Shown here piece by piece: positions 34,063 through 42,316 of a stretch of 64,000 bases of DNA. Position 1 is the stretch's first letter. The number at the start of each line of letters is the position of its first letter. Position numbers and translations under genes: made by a program. The stretch is from DASRDR01 sp044867785 (GTDB taxonomy: Bacteria; Methylomirabilota; Methylomirabilia; Rokubacteriales; DASRDR01): positions 1 through 64,000 of the forward strand of contig JBIOVM010000175.1 of assembly GCA_044867785.1 (NCBI GenBank), written 5' to 3'. The notes below the pieces were generated by a model. The model did not search any database and was not told where the DNA came from. It was given only the letters and a program-made list of their open reading frames with translations.

Positions 34063-35167
34063 GCCCTCGCCTCCTCTTCAACGACGCATAGTGGTCGAGA
34101 TAGGCATCCACACATGCCTTCCACGGGAACACGGTGCGGGCTCGGGACCGAGCCTCCTGACCCATCGCGAGCAATCGTGCCGGATCGGACAGGAGCCGGA
34201 CGACGGCCTCGACGAGCTGCGCGGGCTGGTCCGGCTCCACCAGGACCCCAGTCCTCTCGGGCTCCACGACTTCGACCAGCCCGCCGACCCGCGCCGCGAC
34301 GACCGGGCGGCCCATGGCGGCGGCTTCGAGAGCCACGAGCCCGAAGGCCTCGGCCCGCGATGGGACCAGGACCAGGGACGCATGATTCAGGAGCGCGGGG
34401 ACGCCGGCAGGGGGGACCGGCCCCCTGAACTCCACGCAATCGTCGATCCCGAGTCTCCGCGCCTGCGCGCGTAGCGGGCCAGCCTCGGGGCCCTCTCCCG
34501 CCACGACGAGTCGGGCCGCGGGCACGAGCTGCCGCAGCGCCACCATGGCGGCGACGGCGACGTCGAACCCCTTCACGCGCACGAGGCGTCCGACACAGAG
34601 CAGCGTCGGCGGCTCGATCGGCACGGGCGTGGCCTCGGCCCACTCGATCCCGTGATGGACGACGGACGAGCGGGCCGGCACGATGGGCGCGATCGCGGCC
34701 GTCTCCCGGAGGACGGCGTGTGAGACGCCGACCACCCAGTCGGCCTGCGTCAGCACGCGCCAGAGAAGGGTTCCGGGCGAGGGGCGATGCCGGATCCACC
34801 CGTGGATCGTGACGAGGGTCGGCGCGGGCCACGCCTCGCGGGTGACGAGATGATAGAAGACACTCGGCCCCAGGCTCGACAGGTGGACGACGTCGGGCCG
34901 AAACGCACGCTTGAATCCGGCGACGGCCTCGCGGATGGCGAAGACCCGCGCGCGATCGGCCCCGGCCAGCGATTCCCAGAACGGGAAGCGACAGACCGGC
35001 GTCGATCCGTCCTCGACGCGGCACCGATCGTCATCGTTCGGGTCATTCCCCGTCAAGACGCGAACCTCGTGATCGCGCTCCGTCAGGGTGCGGACGAAGC
35101 GCGCGCCCCAGACCTCCGCCCCCCCGATCGCCGGGGCAAAGGCTTCCGACCAGAACAAGACCTTCAT
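34052..35167 (-). CDS. family 4 glycosyltransferase
   Basis: 371 residues, first gene of the operon. Its MKVLFWSEAFAPAIGGAEVW start, IHGWIRHRPSPGTLLWRVLT acceptor-domain helix and VVHHGIEWAEATP hinge are typical of GT4. The donor side has LCVGRLVRVKGFDVAVAAMV, VEFRGPVPPAGVP, and the EX7E motif PSRAEAFGLVALEAAAMG. It is a paralogue of the GT4 at 31407-32573, probably by local duplication. Ends 11 bases inside the PqqD gene. Confidence 0.9.
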   Translation of the reverse strand: MKVLFWSEAFAPAIGGAEVWGARFVRTLTERDHEVRVLTGNDPNDDDRCRVEDGSTPVCRFPFWESLAGADRARVFAIREAVAGFKRAFRPDVVHLSSLGPSVFYHLVTREAWPAPTLVTIHGWIRHRPSPGTLLWRVLTQADWVVGVSHAVLRETAAIAPIVPARSSVVHHGIEWAEATPVPIEPPTLLCVGRLVRVKGFDVAVAAMVALRQLVPAARLVVAGEGPEAGPLRAQARRLGIDDCVEFRGPVPPAGVPALLNHASLVLVPSRAEAFGLVALEAAAMGRPVVAARVGGLVEVVEPERTGVLVEPDQPAQLVEAVVRLLSDPARLLAMGQEARSRARTVFPWKACVDAYLDHYASLKRRRGHAG

Positions 35168-35686
35168 GGGGCGGCAGGGAGGCGCGCTGTGGGATGTCGG
35201 CGACGGCCCGGGCGCGGCACCACGGCTCGACCCCTACGGATCCGCCTCGAGCCGCATCCACACGCGCACGGAAGCCCCGGCTATCGGGTGCAAGACCGGC
35301 GTGACATCACTTCAGGACAGGCGACCGATGACACGTCATGCCCCGAGTCCTGGGATCGCAGCAAACCAGCCGATTCGCGACGTCGGCGAGGGTTCGCCGA
35401 CGCCACACGAGCTCGGACGACGTTTCCGCGTGGTTTCGGTTCCCGTTCGACCAGAGGCCACGGGGCCCGTAGATCTCCGTGCCGCCCCCTTACCGATCAC
35501 ACACCGAGAAGGCTCGGTGAAGTAGAGCAGGAAGAAGCGGATCTCTACAAGGCCGGGCCCCCCGTCCCCCGTCGGCCTTGGGCTGCACCCCGCTCGATGC
35601 GGCTGCACGATAGCGCGTCGCCAGCGGGGCCGGCAAGGGTCTCCGGAGTCGCGCAGGGCTCCCACCGCACGCGGCGCGGGTGACCG
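35168..35686. other. operon leader region with small inverted repeats
   Basis: Upstream of the PqqD/HprK operon. No protein-like frame was found for a separate precursor peptide. An inverted repeat ATGAC-AC-GTCAT (35328-35339) and a short hairpin CACCGAG-AAGG-CTCGGTG (about 35503-35520) are present. Either could be an operator, but support is weak. Confidence 0.35.
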
Positions 35687-37504
35687 TTAGGAGCTCGGCC
35701 CGCCCGCGATCTTCTTGATCGTCCGCTCGGCGACCGCACGATTCGGGGGATCGGCCGCGACCACGTCCTGAAGGTCACGCACGGCGCCCGTGCTCGCCGG
35801 GGCCATGGCGCCGAGCGCCATCACGGCGGCAGCGCGCACCAGCTCATCCGGGTCCTTCAGGGTGCGCACGAGCGCGGGGACGGCGTCCGGCGCCGCGTCC
35901 CGGGCTCGCATGAGGGCGAGAGCGGCCGCCTGGCGCACGCTGGGGTGCGCGTCGGTGAGCGCGCGGCTCAGCATCCCGCCCGCCGCCGTCGGCGGGCCGG
36001 ACGTGGCCAGGAGCCCGACGACGGCGCACTGCCGGATCCGGGCATCGGGATCGTCGAGCGCGTCAACGAGGACCGCCGTACCCTCCGGGATCGCAAGCTT
36101 GGCGTTCAACAGCGTCACCGCCGCCGTCGTTCGAACGCCGCTGTCCGGATCCTCGAGCGCCCTCGTCAGCGCGGCGACCAGCTCGGGCGGCCACGGCGGA
36201 TCGAGCATGGGCACGCTCGCGCCCCAGCGGCGGCGGCGCGGATCCGCGCTCAGGAGCGCCCGCACCGTGTCCGAGGATTCATGGGCCCGTGCCGCCGGCA
36301 GGAGTCTGGCGGCGTCGCGATCCTCGAGGCTCGCCTCCCGCATCGCGCGGACGAGCGTCGTCACGACCGCGTGATTGCCGGGGTCCGTTCTCAGCACGCC
36401 CCACGCGGCGACGAGGCGGGCGAGAGGATCCGGATCGCTCAAGGCTTGGAGCAGCTCGGGCGGGGGGCTCTGGGCCGGCCCGTCCAGCACCGTCAGCGCT
36501 CCAAGCGCGAAGAGTCGCGTGTCGCGGTCGGGGTTCTTCGTCGCGGCAACCAGCGCCGGTCGCGCGGGCGTGGCCGCCGCGCCGAGGCTCCCCAGGACCA
36601 TCGCCGCGGCGCGGCGAACCTCCGGGTCGCGATGCCGCAGGGCGCCGGTCAGCCCGGGCACCACGTCCGTGGACGCCGGCCCGATTTGGAGGAGGGCCGC
36701 CGCGGCGTTCTGTCGAACCGTCGCGTCAGGGTCGCCCGTGAACGCGAGGAGGAGGGCCGGAGCGGCGCTCTTCGCTGCGGGACCCATCATCGTGAGGCCC
36801 ATGCTCCCCGCCCGGCGCAGCGTGACGTCGTTCGCCCTGAACGCCGACACCAGGACGGCCGTGACGGTCTGCGGCTCCTGCCGGGACGTGGCCATCGCGA
36901 CCGCGGCCGTGAGCCGAACCTCCGGGTCGGCGTCCTTCAGGGCCGGCGCCAGGACGGACCCGACCGGCCCAGCGCCGCTCCCGGTGACCTGGGCGAGCAC
37001 GTTCGCCGCCTTGCGCCGAACCGCGACGGTGGGCGAGGCGAGGTCCCGCCGCCATTCGTCCACGGTGCGGCCTTCGACGATCGCCGCCGAGAGCTGGGGC
37101 GGCAGGCTGGCGGCGACCGCTGGGGCGGACGGAGGCCGTGACCTGCGCGCCGGCGGTGGACTCCCGGCGCCGGGCGATCCCTTCGCGCTGGGCGCCGGAG
37201 CCGGCAGCGCTGACGCGGGTGGGGAAGCGGACGGGGCGGGAGCCGGGAGGGATGGCCCCTCGATCCGCACGACGTCGGCCTTCGGGATGCGCATGGTTCC
37301 GTTGTCGAGGACCATCTCGAGCTCGTCGCCCACCTCGCGCCAGGCCCGCACCTCCACCGTGCCGCCGCTCGTGACGTGGATGATAGCCGCGGGCGCCTGG
37401 GACGCGAGCAGGAGCCCGGTCAACGGGATCACCGTGCGGGCGAGCCTCTGGAGGACCGCGCGGTCGGGACGGGCTCGCCCGCTGGTGGCGTCGGGGACTC
37501 GCAT
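35687..37504 (-). CDS. secreted HEAT-repeat protein
   Basis: 605 residues from the ATG at 37504, which is preceded by an AAAGGA site. A signal-peptide-like segment (LARTVIPLTGLLLASQAPAA) leads to a small beta-type domain (IIHVTSGGTVEVRAWREVGD), a Pro/Ala/Ser linker (~85-130), and then about ten to twelve HEAT/PBS-lyase-type repeats. Examples are ALKDADPEVRLTAAVAMATS, GDPDATVRQNAAAALLQIGP, LRHRDPEVRRAAAMVLGSLG and KDPDELVRAAAVMALGAM. Such solenoids are protein-interaction scaffolds. It likely acts in the periplasm or outside the cell; no partner is evident. Confidence 0.88.
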   Translation of the reverse strand: MRVPDATSGRARPDRAVLQRLARTVIPLTGLLLASQAPAAIIHVTSGGTVEVRAWREVGDELEMVLDNGTMRIPKADVVRIEGPSLPAPAPSASPPASALPAPAPSAKGSPGAGSPPPARRSRPPSAPAVAASLPPQLSAAIVEGRTVDEWRRDLASPTVAVRRKAANVLAQVTGSGAGPVGSVLAPALKDADPEVRLTAAVAMATSRQEPQTVTAVLVSAFRANDVTLRRAGSMGLTMMGPAAKSAAPALLLAFTGDPDATVRQNAAAALLQIGPASTDVVPGLTGALRHRDPEVRRAAAMVLGSLGAAATPARPALVAATKNPDRDTRLFALGALTVLDGPAQSPPPELLQALSDPDPLARLVAAWGVLRTDPGNHAVVTTLVRAMREASLEDRDAARLLPAARAHESSDTVRALLSADPRRRRWGASVPMLDPPWPPELVAALTRALEDPDSGVRTTAAVTLLNAKLAIPEGTAVLVDALDDPDARIRQCAVVGLLATSGPPTAAGGMLSRALTDAHPSVRQAAALALMRARDAAPDAVPALVRTLKDPDELVRAAAVMALGAMAPASTGAVRDLQDVVAADPPNRAVAERTIKKIAGGPSS

Positions 37505-37707
37505 GGCGTTCCTTTCGGAGATGAGCGCGTCTAGCCTCGGCCGGGTCGCGCGAACACTCTCCCACAGGCACCGGCCGGGCTCGGGCGAAATTCGGCGCGC
37601 AGGCGCCGGAAGCGGGGTCGCCTCCCACCTGGTCGCGGCTTCCCCCGGGACGGGCGGTCGACCGCGGCCGATGGGCCGGCGTCCGGCCGCGTCTCAGCCG
37701 CTCCCGC
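37505..37707. other. intergenic, nothing recognised
   Basis: Gap between the UGSC gene's stop and the start of the minus-strand HEAT-repeat gene. It must hold that gene's promoter, but no confident motif is visible. Confidence 0.35.
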
Positions 37708-38232
37708 CTACGTCCCGCAGACGATGCGCGCCAGGGAATCGGCCAGCCCGTCGGCGATCTTGTCGAGCGCAGGGCCCGGGAGGTTGCCGATCGGGTGGTC
37801 GCAGTCGAGGAATGCGTAGTCCGGCGCGCCCCAGCTCGCGGCCATCGCCTGCGCCGTCCTGCGGAACGGCGTGGTGACGATCGCGACGGCCGGCACGCCC
37901 TGCTGCTCCATCAGGATGGCGTCGAGCACACTGCTCGACGAGCACGACCCTCAGTCGCCGACGCCGGAGATCACCAGATCGGCATCGCGCTTCAGCGCGG
38001 CGATCGCCTTGGCGTCGACCTCGTGGCTCGGGGAGCGCTTGACGTCCCGCATGGTCACTCGTGTCCCATGCTTGGCGCCCAGCCGGTCGGCGATCTTCTC
38101 CAGGATGAGCCCGGCGTTCACCTTGCGGTTGTCCACCAGGCCGAGGCGCACCCCGCAGAGGCTCGCCGGACGCGGCGCTAGCCGCAGGGTCGAGGGCCCC
38201 GTGGGCTTGCTCGTCGGATCGAAGAGCTTCAT
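37708..38232 (-). CDS. UGSC-family selenoprotein (in-frame UGA)
   Basis: 174 residues if the TGA at 37951-37953 is read as selenocysteine (U94). The ATG at 38232 overlaps the upstream gene's stop by ATGA. The part before the TGA (VRLGLVDNRKVNAGLILEKI, ADLVISGVGD) and the part after (GSCSSSSVLDAILMEQQGVP, then YAFLDCDHPIGNLPG) are in the same frame. They join as SGVGD-U-GSCSSSS, the U-G-S-C motif that names this family. A perfect 9-bp hairpin with a GTG loop starts 10 bases after the TGA, as expected of a bacterial SECIS. The protein probably uses a Sec/Cys pair in redox or dehalogenation-like chemistry; the reaction is not established. An automatic caller would split it into two short frames. 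Confidence 0.85.
37920..37940 (-). promoter_or_regulatory. SECIS-like hairpin
   Basis: On the coding (minus) strand CGTCGAGCA-GTG-TGCTCGACG forms a perfect 9-bp stem with a 3-base loop beginning with G. The first loop base is the 20th nucleotide after the UGA, within the 16-37 range I recall for bacterial SECIS elements, which also require a G among the first two loop bases. The position inside the coding sequence directly after UGA is what SelB-dependent recoding needs. Confidence 0.75.
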
Positions 38233-39257
38233 GGGCCACCCCCTCGGATGCGGGTCGTGATGCTGCGCGTCCACTTGTTGCCCCAGCCGGGAAGGACCGC
38301 GGACCAGCTCCCGGCCCCGCCGGCGCAGACGATCAGGAGATCGTCCGGGGACGCGAAGCCGTAGCGCCAGGTCGCGTCGTCATTCGCCGTGATCTCGCCC
38401 GGCAGCCGCGCCGCTCGCTTCAGGTCGCCGACCCGGCGCCGGCAGTTCTCCACGAGGAACGTCTGGACGTCCCGACGGCTCCACCCGTTGGCGCGCATGA
38501 CGTCGGCGTGCTCGAAGCCCATCACGACGAGGCTCTGGTTGAAGCCGTAGACATTCGGCGAGCCGAGGTTGTAGAGGGCATCGGCGTAGCACAGGAGGAT
38601 GGCCTCTGGCGTGGCCGCGAGCTGATTGTAGACCTGACAGAGGCTGTTCGACGCGTAGAGCGTGAGCGTGCTCTCGTGGGCCTGGAAGCCGCGACTGACG
38701 TGGAACGGCTCCCACGGCGTGTCCTCGCGCTCGGCGAAGCAGAACGAGTACTTGCCGGGAGTGCCGAGCGTGGCCCGGTCGAGGTATCCCGGCCGGGTGT
38801 TGAGCGCGTTCATCATGATGAGCCGCACCGCACGACCGATGGTCGCGTTCGCGCGATGGCCCTGGCCGAATGCGTTGTGGCCGCTGTTGATGTCGAGCTC
38901 TCGAGCGATCGGGCCGTTGATGATGAGCACCATCGCCGAGCCGCCGGTGCTGCTGGCGGGACCGTGATAGGCGAACTCCGGCTGGCAGAGGCTCTTCACC
39001 GCCGCGACCACGACCGGCGCGTACTCGGGCCTGCAGCCGGCCATGACGGCGTTGATCGCCAGGCTTTCGGCGGTCACCACGGCGTTGCGCCCGGGAACCT
39101 CGCCGATGACTTCATCGCCCGGCGCCCCGGTGGCCTTCAGCATCTCCGCGAGGGTCGCGTCGCTGGGCGGGACGACGGGAAGCCCATCCGTCCATCCGGC
39201 GGCGTAGTAGGCCTCGATCAGGGCGGCGGGATCGGCGGCGCCGTCCGTCACGTCCAT
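38229..39257 (-). CDS. UGSC-partner protein
   Basis: 342 residues. No Pfam-type function is recognised with confidence, but proteins of this kind occur beside UGSC-family genes. Visible features are an N-terminal ALIEAYYAAGWTDGLPVVPP motif, LAINAVMAGCRPEYAPVVVA with an isolated Cys (C75), NGPIARELDINSGHNAFGQG, and TLGTPGKYSFCFAEREDTPW with another Cys. The stop overlaps the UGSC ATG, so the pair is translated together and probably forms a complex. The several scattered Cys could be reduced by or bind to the selenoprotein; that is inference. Confidence 0.78.
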   Translation of the reverse strand: MDVTDGAADPAALIEAYYAAGWTDGLPVVPPSDATLAEMLKATGAPGDEVIGEVPGRNAVVTAESLAINAVMAGCRPEYAPVVVAAVKSLCQPEFAYHGPASSTGGSAMVLIINGPIARELDINSGHNAFGQGHRANATIGRAVRLIMMNALNTRPGYLDRATLGTPGKYSFCFAEREDTPWEPFHVSRGFQAHESTLTLYASNSLCQVYNQLAATPEAILLCYADALYNLGSPNVYGFNQSLVVMGFEHADVMRANGWSRRDVQTFLVENCRRRVGDLKRAARLPGEITANDDATWRYGFASPDDLLIVCAGGAGSWSAVLPGWGNKWTRSITTRIRGGGP

Positions 39258-39582
39258 GCCGTCAACCTCGCGGAAGGCGGTCGCGCGACCGAGTCCTCAG
39301 GGGTCGACGGTCCGACCCGTGCGCGGTGACGAGCGCGATCGCCATCGTCTGCGCCATCATCGCCATCGCGAGTCGCTCGCCCGCTCTGGAAGCCGGGCGC
39401 TGCCGCGCCCGACGAGCGCGCGCGAGCGGGCCGGTCGGAGCGGGGCGCGTCACCGGATCGGCGACGGCCCACACGCCCGAGTCCTCCGCCACGGCGTCGG
39501 TCCCCTCGAGCAAGGGCCGGCGGCGCGCGACTCGGCACACGATCGACAGCGGCGCCTCACGGGTCGGGGCGAGCCCCGCGCG
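39258..39582. other. no gene recognised
   Basis: Two overlapping minus-strand frames are open but Arg/Ala/Pro-rich, without family resemblance. It may hold the promoter of the UGSC unit. Confidence 0.4.
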
Positions 39583-39873
39583 TCAGCGGGCCGAGGCCCG
39601 GGGCGCGGCCGGGCGGATCCCGTAGAGGTATCGCACGCCGTCCGCCTCCGTGTGCTCCGCGTGCACGGTGCCGGCGGGGACGATCCACGACTCGCCCGGT
39701 CCATACGTGACCCGGTCCTGGCCGAGAGCGAGAGTGAAGTGTCCGTCCAGGACGAACAGGCGCGTATCGTGGTCGTGGGCGTGCAGCTGGCGGTGCGTGT
39801 GGGGCTGGATCTCGCCTTCGTGGATCTCGTAGCCTTCCCGTCGAAGATCGGCCTCGAACTCGGCTCGGGTCAT
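39583..39873 (-). CDS. single-domain cupin protein
   Basis: 96 residues. Cupin motif 1 is HTHRQLHAHDHDTRLFVLDG and motif 2 is YGPGESWIVPAGTVHAEHTE, giving the usual His cluster for one metal. It begins with a short helix (MTRAEFEADLRREGYEIHEG). Small cupins of this type are metal-binding sensors or accessory proteins. It lies nine bases downstream of the molybdopterin oxidoreductase on the same strand, so probably co-transcribed. Confidence 0.88.
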   Translation of the reverse strand: MTRAEFEADLRREGYEIHEGEIQPHTHRQLHAHDHDTRLFVLDGHFTLALGQDRVTYGPGESWIVPAGTVHAEHTEADGVRYLYGIRPAAPRASAR

Positions 39874-39882
39874 GGCGTCCTC

Positions 39883-41925
39883 CTAGCGCGCGGTGTGGGT
39901 GTACGCGGCGACCTCCACGCGCGCGTCGTTGTAACACGCGCCGTGGGAGATGTCGGCCTTGTGGGTGGGCGCGAGGGCGCTCACCGTCTGGCCGTTGTCG
40001 CTGGTGCGCATCCACGCGCCCTTGAGCGAGCAGACCACGCCGCGGCAAATGGCGTCGGTCACGCGCAAGGGCAGGTGGACCTCGCCGAGGTCGTTCCACA
40101 CCTTGACCAGCGTGCCGTCGGACAGGCCGCGGGCGCGTGCGTCGTCGGGGTGCATCTCGAGCGGCGGGGTGGCGTCGCTGCCCGACTGGCCGCCGAAGGT
40201 CGAGGTCGTGCGCTGGTCCGAGGCCGGCGTGATCAGGACCAGGGGGTAGGGCGACGCCACCGGCCGGTAGCTCGGCAGCCGCGCACGGTACTTGCCCTCG
40301 AGATAGGGCGAGGCCAGCTCCACCTTGCCCGAGGCGGTCTTCGGCCGGACGTTGCGGAACATGATCGCGTCTTCCCCCGCGATGGTCATCAAGAGCGCGC
40401 GATCCAGGGGCAGCGCGCTCGGGCGCACGCCGCCCAGGCGGGGGTCGGCGGGATCGACGGCGTCGTCCATCAGCTCGTGATCGGAGGCGCCGAAGCAGGG
40501 GTCGTCGAAGCCGAAGCGCGCGGCCAGGCGGCGGAAGATCTCGCTGTTGGGCAACGACTCGCCCACCGGCGGGATCACCGGCGCCGCCCGCTGCAGCCAG
40601 TGCGCGCCGTAGGCGGCGTACAGGTCGTCGTACTCGAAGTGGCTGCAGGCGGGCAGCACGACGTCGGCGTAGGCCAGGCTGTCCGTCATCACCACGTCGA
40701 TGCCCACGGTGAACAGGTCCGGCTGGGCCAGGCCGCGCCGCATCAGGTTCTGGTCGGGGTGCACGACCAGCGGGTTGTGGTTGTAGACGAACAGCGCGCG
40801 GATCGGCGGCGACAGGGCGGGGTCCAGCAGGTGGCGCCCCACATCGATGATGTTGAGGGTGCGCGTGCCCGCCGGGACGAAGTCGGGTCGGGCCAGCTTG
40901 GCCGGTGTCTTGACGAAGACATGGCCCGCGCCGTTGACCAGGCCGCCGCCGGGCACGCCCCACTTGCCGGCCAGCGCCGGCAGCGCGAAGACCGCGCGCA
41001 CGCCGCTGCCGCCGTTCTGGTTGCGCTCGAGCCCGTTGCCGACCGCGATCGCCGCGGGCGAGATCGTGTGGTACCACTCGGCGAGCTGGAGGATCCGCGC
41101 TTCCGGCACCGCGCACTCTCGGGCCGCCGCGGCCACCGTCCAGCGCCGCGCCTCCGTCATGAAGTCTTCGAAGCCGGCCACGTGCTCGGCGATGAAGGCG
41201 CGGTCGAGACCGCCGCGGCGCTCGAGCTCCGCGGCCAGCGCCCAGGCCAGCACCACGTCGGTGCCCGGGCGCAGCGCGACGTGCAGGTCGCACTGCTCGG
41301 CGATCTTGGTGCGCTTGGGGTCGACCACCACCACCTTGGCCCCGCGCCGCCTGGCCTCGTTGACCACCGGGACCTGGTGCAGGTTCGACCACGTCAGGTT
41401 GTTGCCCCACGCGATGAACAGCCTGGAATGCACGACCTGCTCCGGGCGGATCCCCGGCGCCGCGCCGTACGTGCCCATCCAGGCCTCGGAGCGGATGCCG
41501 CCGCAGAGCGGGCGCCGGTCGAGCAGGCTCGCGCCGAGCCGGTGAAAGAAGCGCAGGTCCATGGACCCGCCGGCGACGAAGCCGTGCGGGCCGCCGTAGT
41601 TCAGCGGGAGCACGGACTGCGGGCCGTGCTCGGCGATGGCGAGGCTCACGCGGTCGTGGATCCGGTCGAGCGCCTCGGCCCAGGAGATTCGCTGGAAGCG
41701 GCCCTCGCCCTTCGCACCCACGCGCCGCAGGGGCGTGGTGAGTCGCCCCGGCCCGTGCACGAAGTCGGGGTAGTGGTTCTGCACCTTGGCGCAGATCACC
41801 CCCGCCGTGTAGGGATTCGCCTTCGAGCCGCGGATCTTGACGATCTTCGCGGCCTCCACCGTGACGGTGAGGCTGCAGGTGTCGGGGCAATCCAGGGGAC
41901 AGACGCTCGCGCGCTCGACGCTCAT
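39883..41925 (-). CDS. molybdopterin-dependent oxidoreductase
   Basis: 680 residues from the ATG at 41925, with an AAGGAG site seven bases before it. The N-terminal Fe-S motif is CPLDCPDTCSLTVTV with a fourth Cys in TAGVICAKVQ, a CX3CX3CXnC arrangement that could bind 4Fe-4S. Molybdopterin-binding blocks follow: RISWAEALDRIHDRVSLAIA, RLFIAWGNNLTWSN, VVVDPKRTKIAEQCDLHVAL, DSLAYADVVLPACSHFEYDD. The C-terminal dinucleotide-binding barrel includes PPLEMHPDDARARGLSDGTL. It belongs to the DMSO-reductase superfamily; no Tat signal or separate Fe-S/membrane subunits are adjacent, so it is probably a soluble single-subunit enzyme of unknown substrate. Confidence 0.9.
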   Translation of the reverse strand: MSVERASVCPLDCPDTCSLTVTVEAAKIVKIRGSKANPYTAGVICAKVQNHYPDFVHGPGRLTTPLRRVGAKGEGRFQRISWAEALDRIHDRVSLAIAEHGPQSVLPLNYGGPHGFVAGGSMDLRFFHRLGASLLDRRPLCGGIRSEAWMGTYGAAPGIRPEQVVHSRLFIAWGNNLTWSNLHQVPVVNEARRRGAKVVVVDPKRTKIAEQCDLHVALRPGTDVVLAWALAAELERRGGLDRAFIAEHVAGFEDFMTEARRWTVAAAARECAVPEARILQLAEWYHTISPAAIAVGNGLERNQNGGSGVRAVFALPALAGKWGVPGGGLVNGAGHVFVKTPAKLARPDFVPAGTRTLNIIDVGRHLLDPALSPPIRALFVYNHNPLVVHPDQNLMRRGLAQPDLFTVGIDVVMTDSLAYADVVLPACSHFEYDDLYAAYGAHWLQRAAPVIPPVGESLPNSEIFRRLAARFGFDDPCFGASDHELMDDAVDPADPRLGGVRPSALPLDRALLMTIAGEDAIMFRNVRPKTASGKVELASPYLEGKYRARLPSYRPVASPYPLVLITPASDQRTTSTFGGQSGSDATPPLEMHPDDARARGLSDGTLVKVWNDLGEVHLPLRVTDAICRGVVCSLKGAWMRTSDNGQTVSALAPTHKADISHGACYNDARVEVAAYTHTAR

Positions 41926-42316
41926 GGGCGGGCTCCTTCGGCTCGATCTGGGCCGTCGCCTCACTGTAGGTCGAGGCCCCTATGCGGGACAATGGCCAAG
42001 CCGGCGCCGCGGCGCTCGGCCATTCGCCGGCGCCGGGTCGGGACAGCTGATCGAGCCCGGGGACGGCGAGGAGGGCCGCGCCCAGGCACGGGAAGCTCGC
42101 CGGGGGACCGGCCCGCCCGGGTAGTCGTCCCGCAAGGCAGCGCGACGCGGCACGCCGGCTCGACAAGCTGTCCACGCCGTCGCCGCACCGCCGCCGGCCG
42201 AAACCATTTGCGCCGCCCGGCGGTTCTCGTAGTGAGCAGCGCACCCGACGTCCCTCGTGCGCCTCTACGTTGAGTCGCGATTCCGAGCCACTCCTTCACC
42301 ATCGGGAGGACTCCCC

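Noticed and set aside
35168..35686. Separate precursor peptide gene for the PqqD operon
   Set aside because: No short frame in this region on either strand has a leader/core-like composition or a good ribosome-binding site.
37930..38274. Two separate short genes in place of one UGSC gene
   Set aside because: Both pieces share a frame, join at the family motif, and a SECIS-like hairpin follows the TGA. One recoded gene explains all of this better.
39256..42273. 1005-codon open frame on the plus strand, antisense to the cupin and molybdopterin genes
   Set aside because: Composition is His/Arg/Gly/Val-rich with no family features. It is the mirror of real minus-strand genes in GC-rich DNA.
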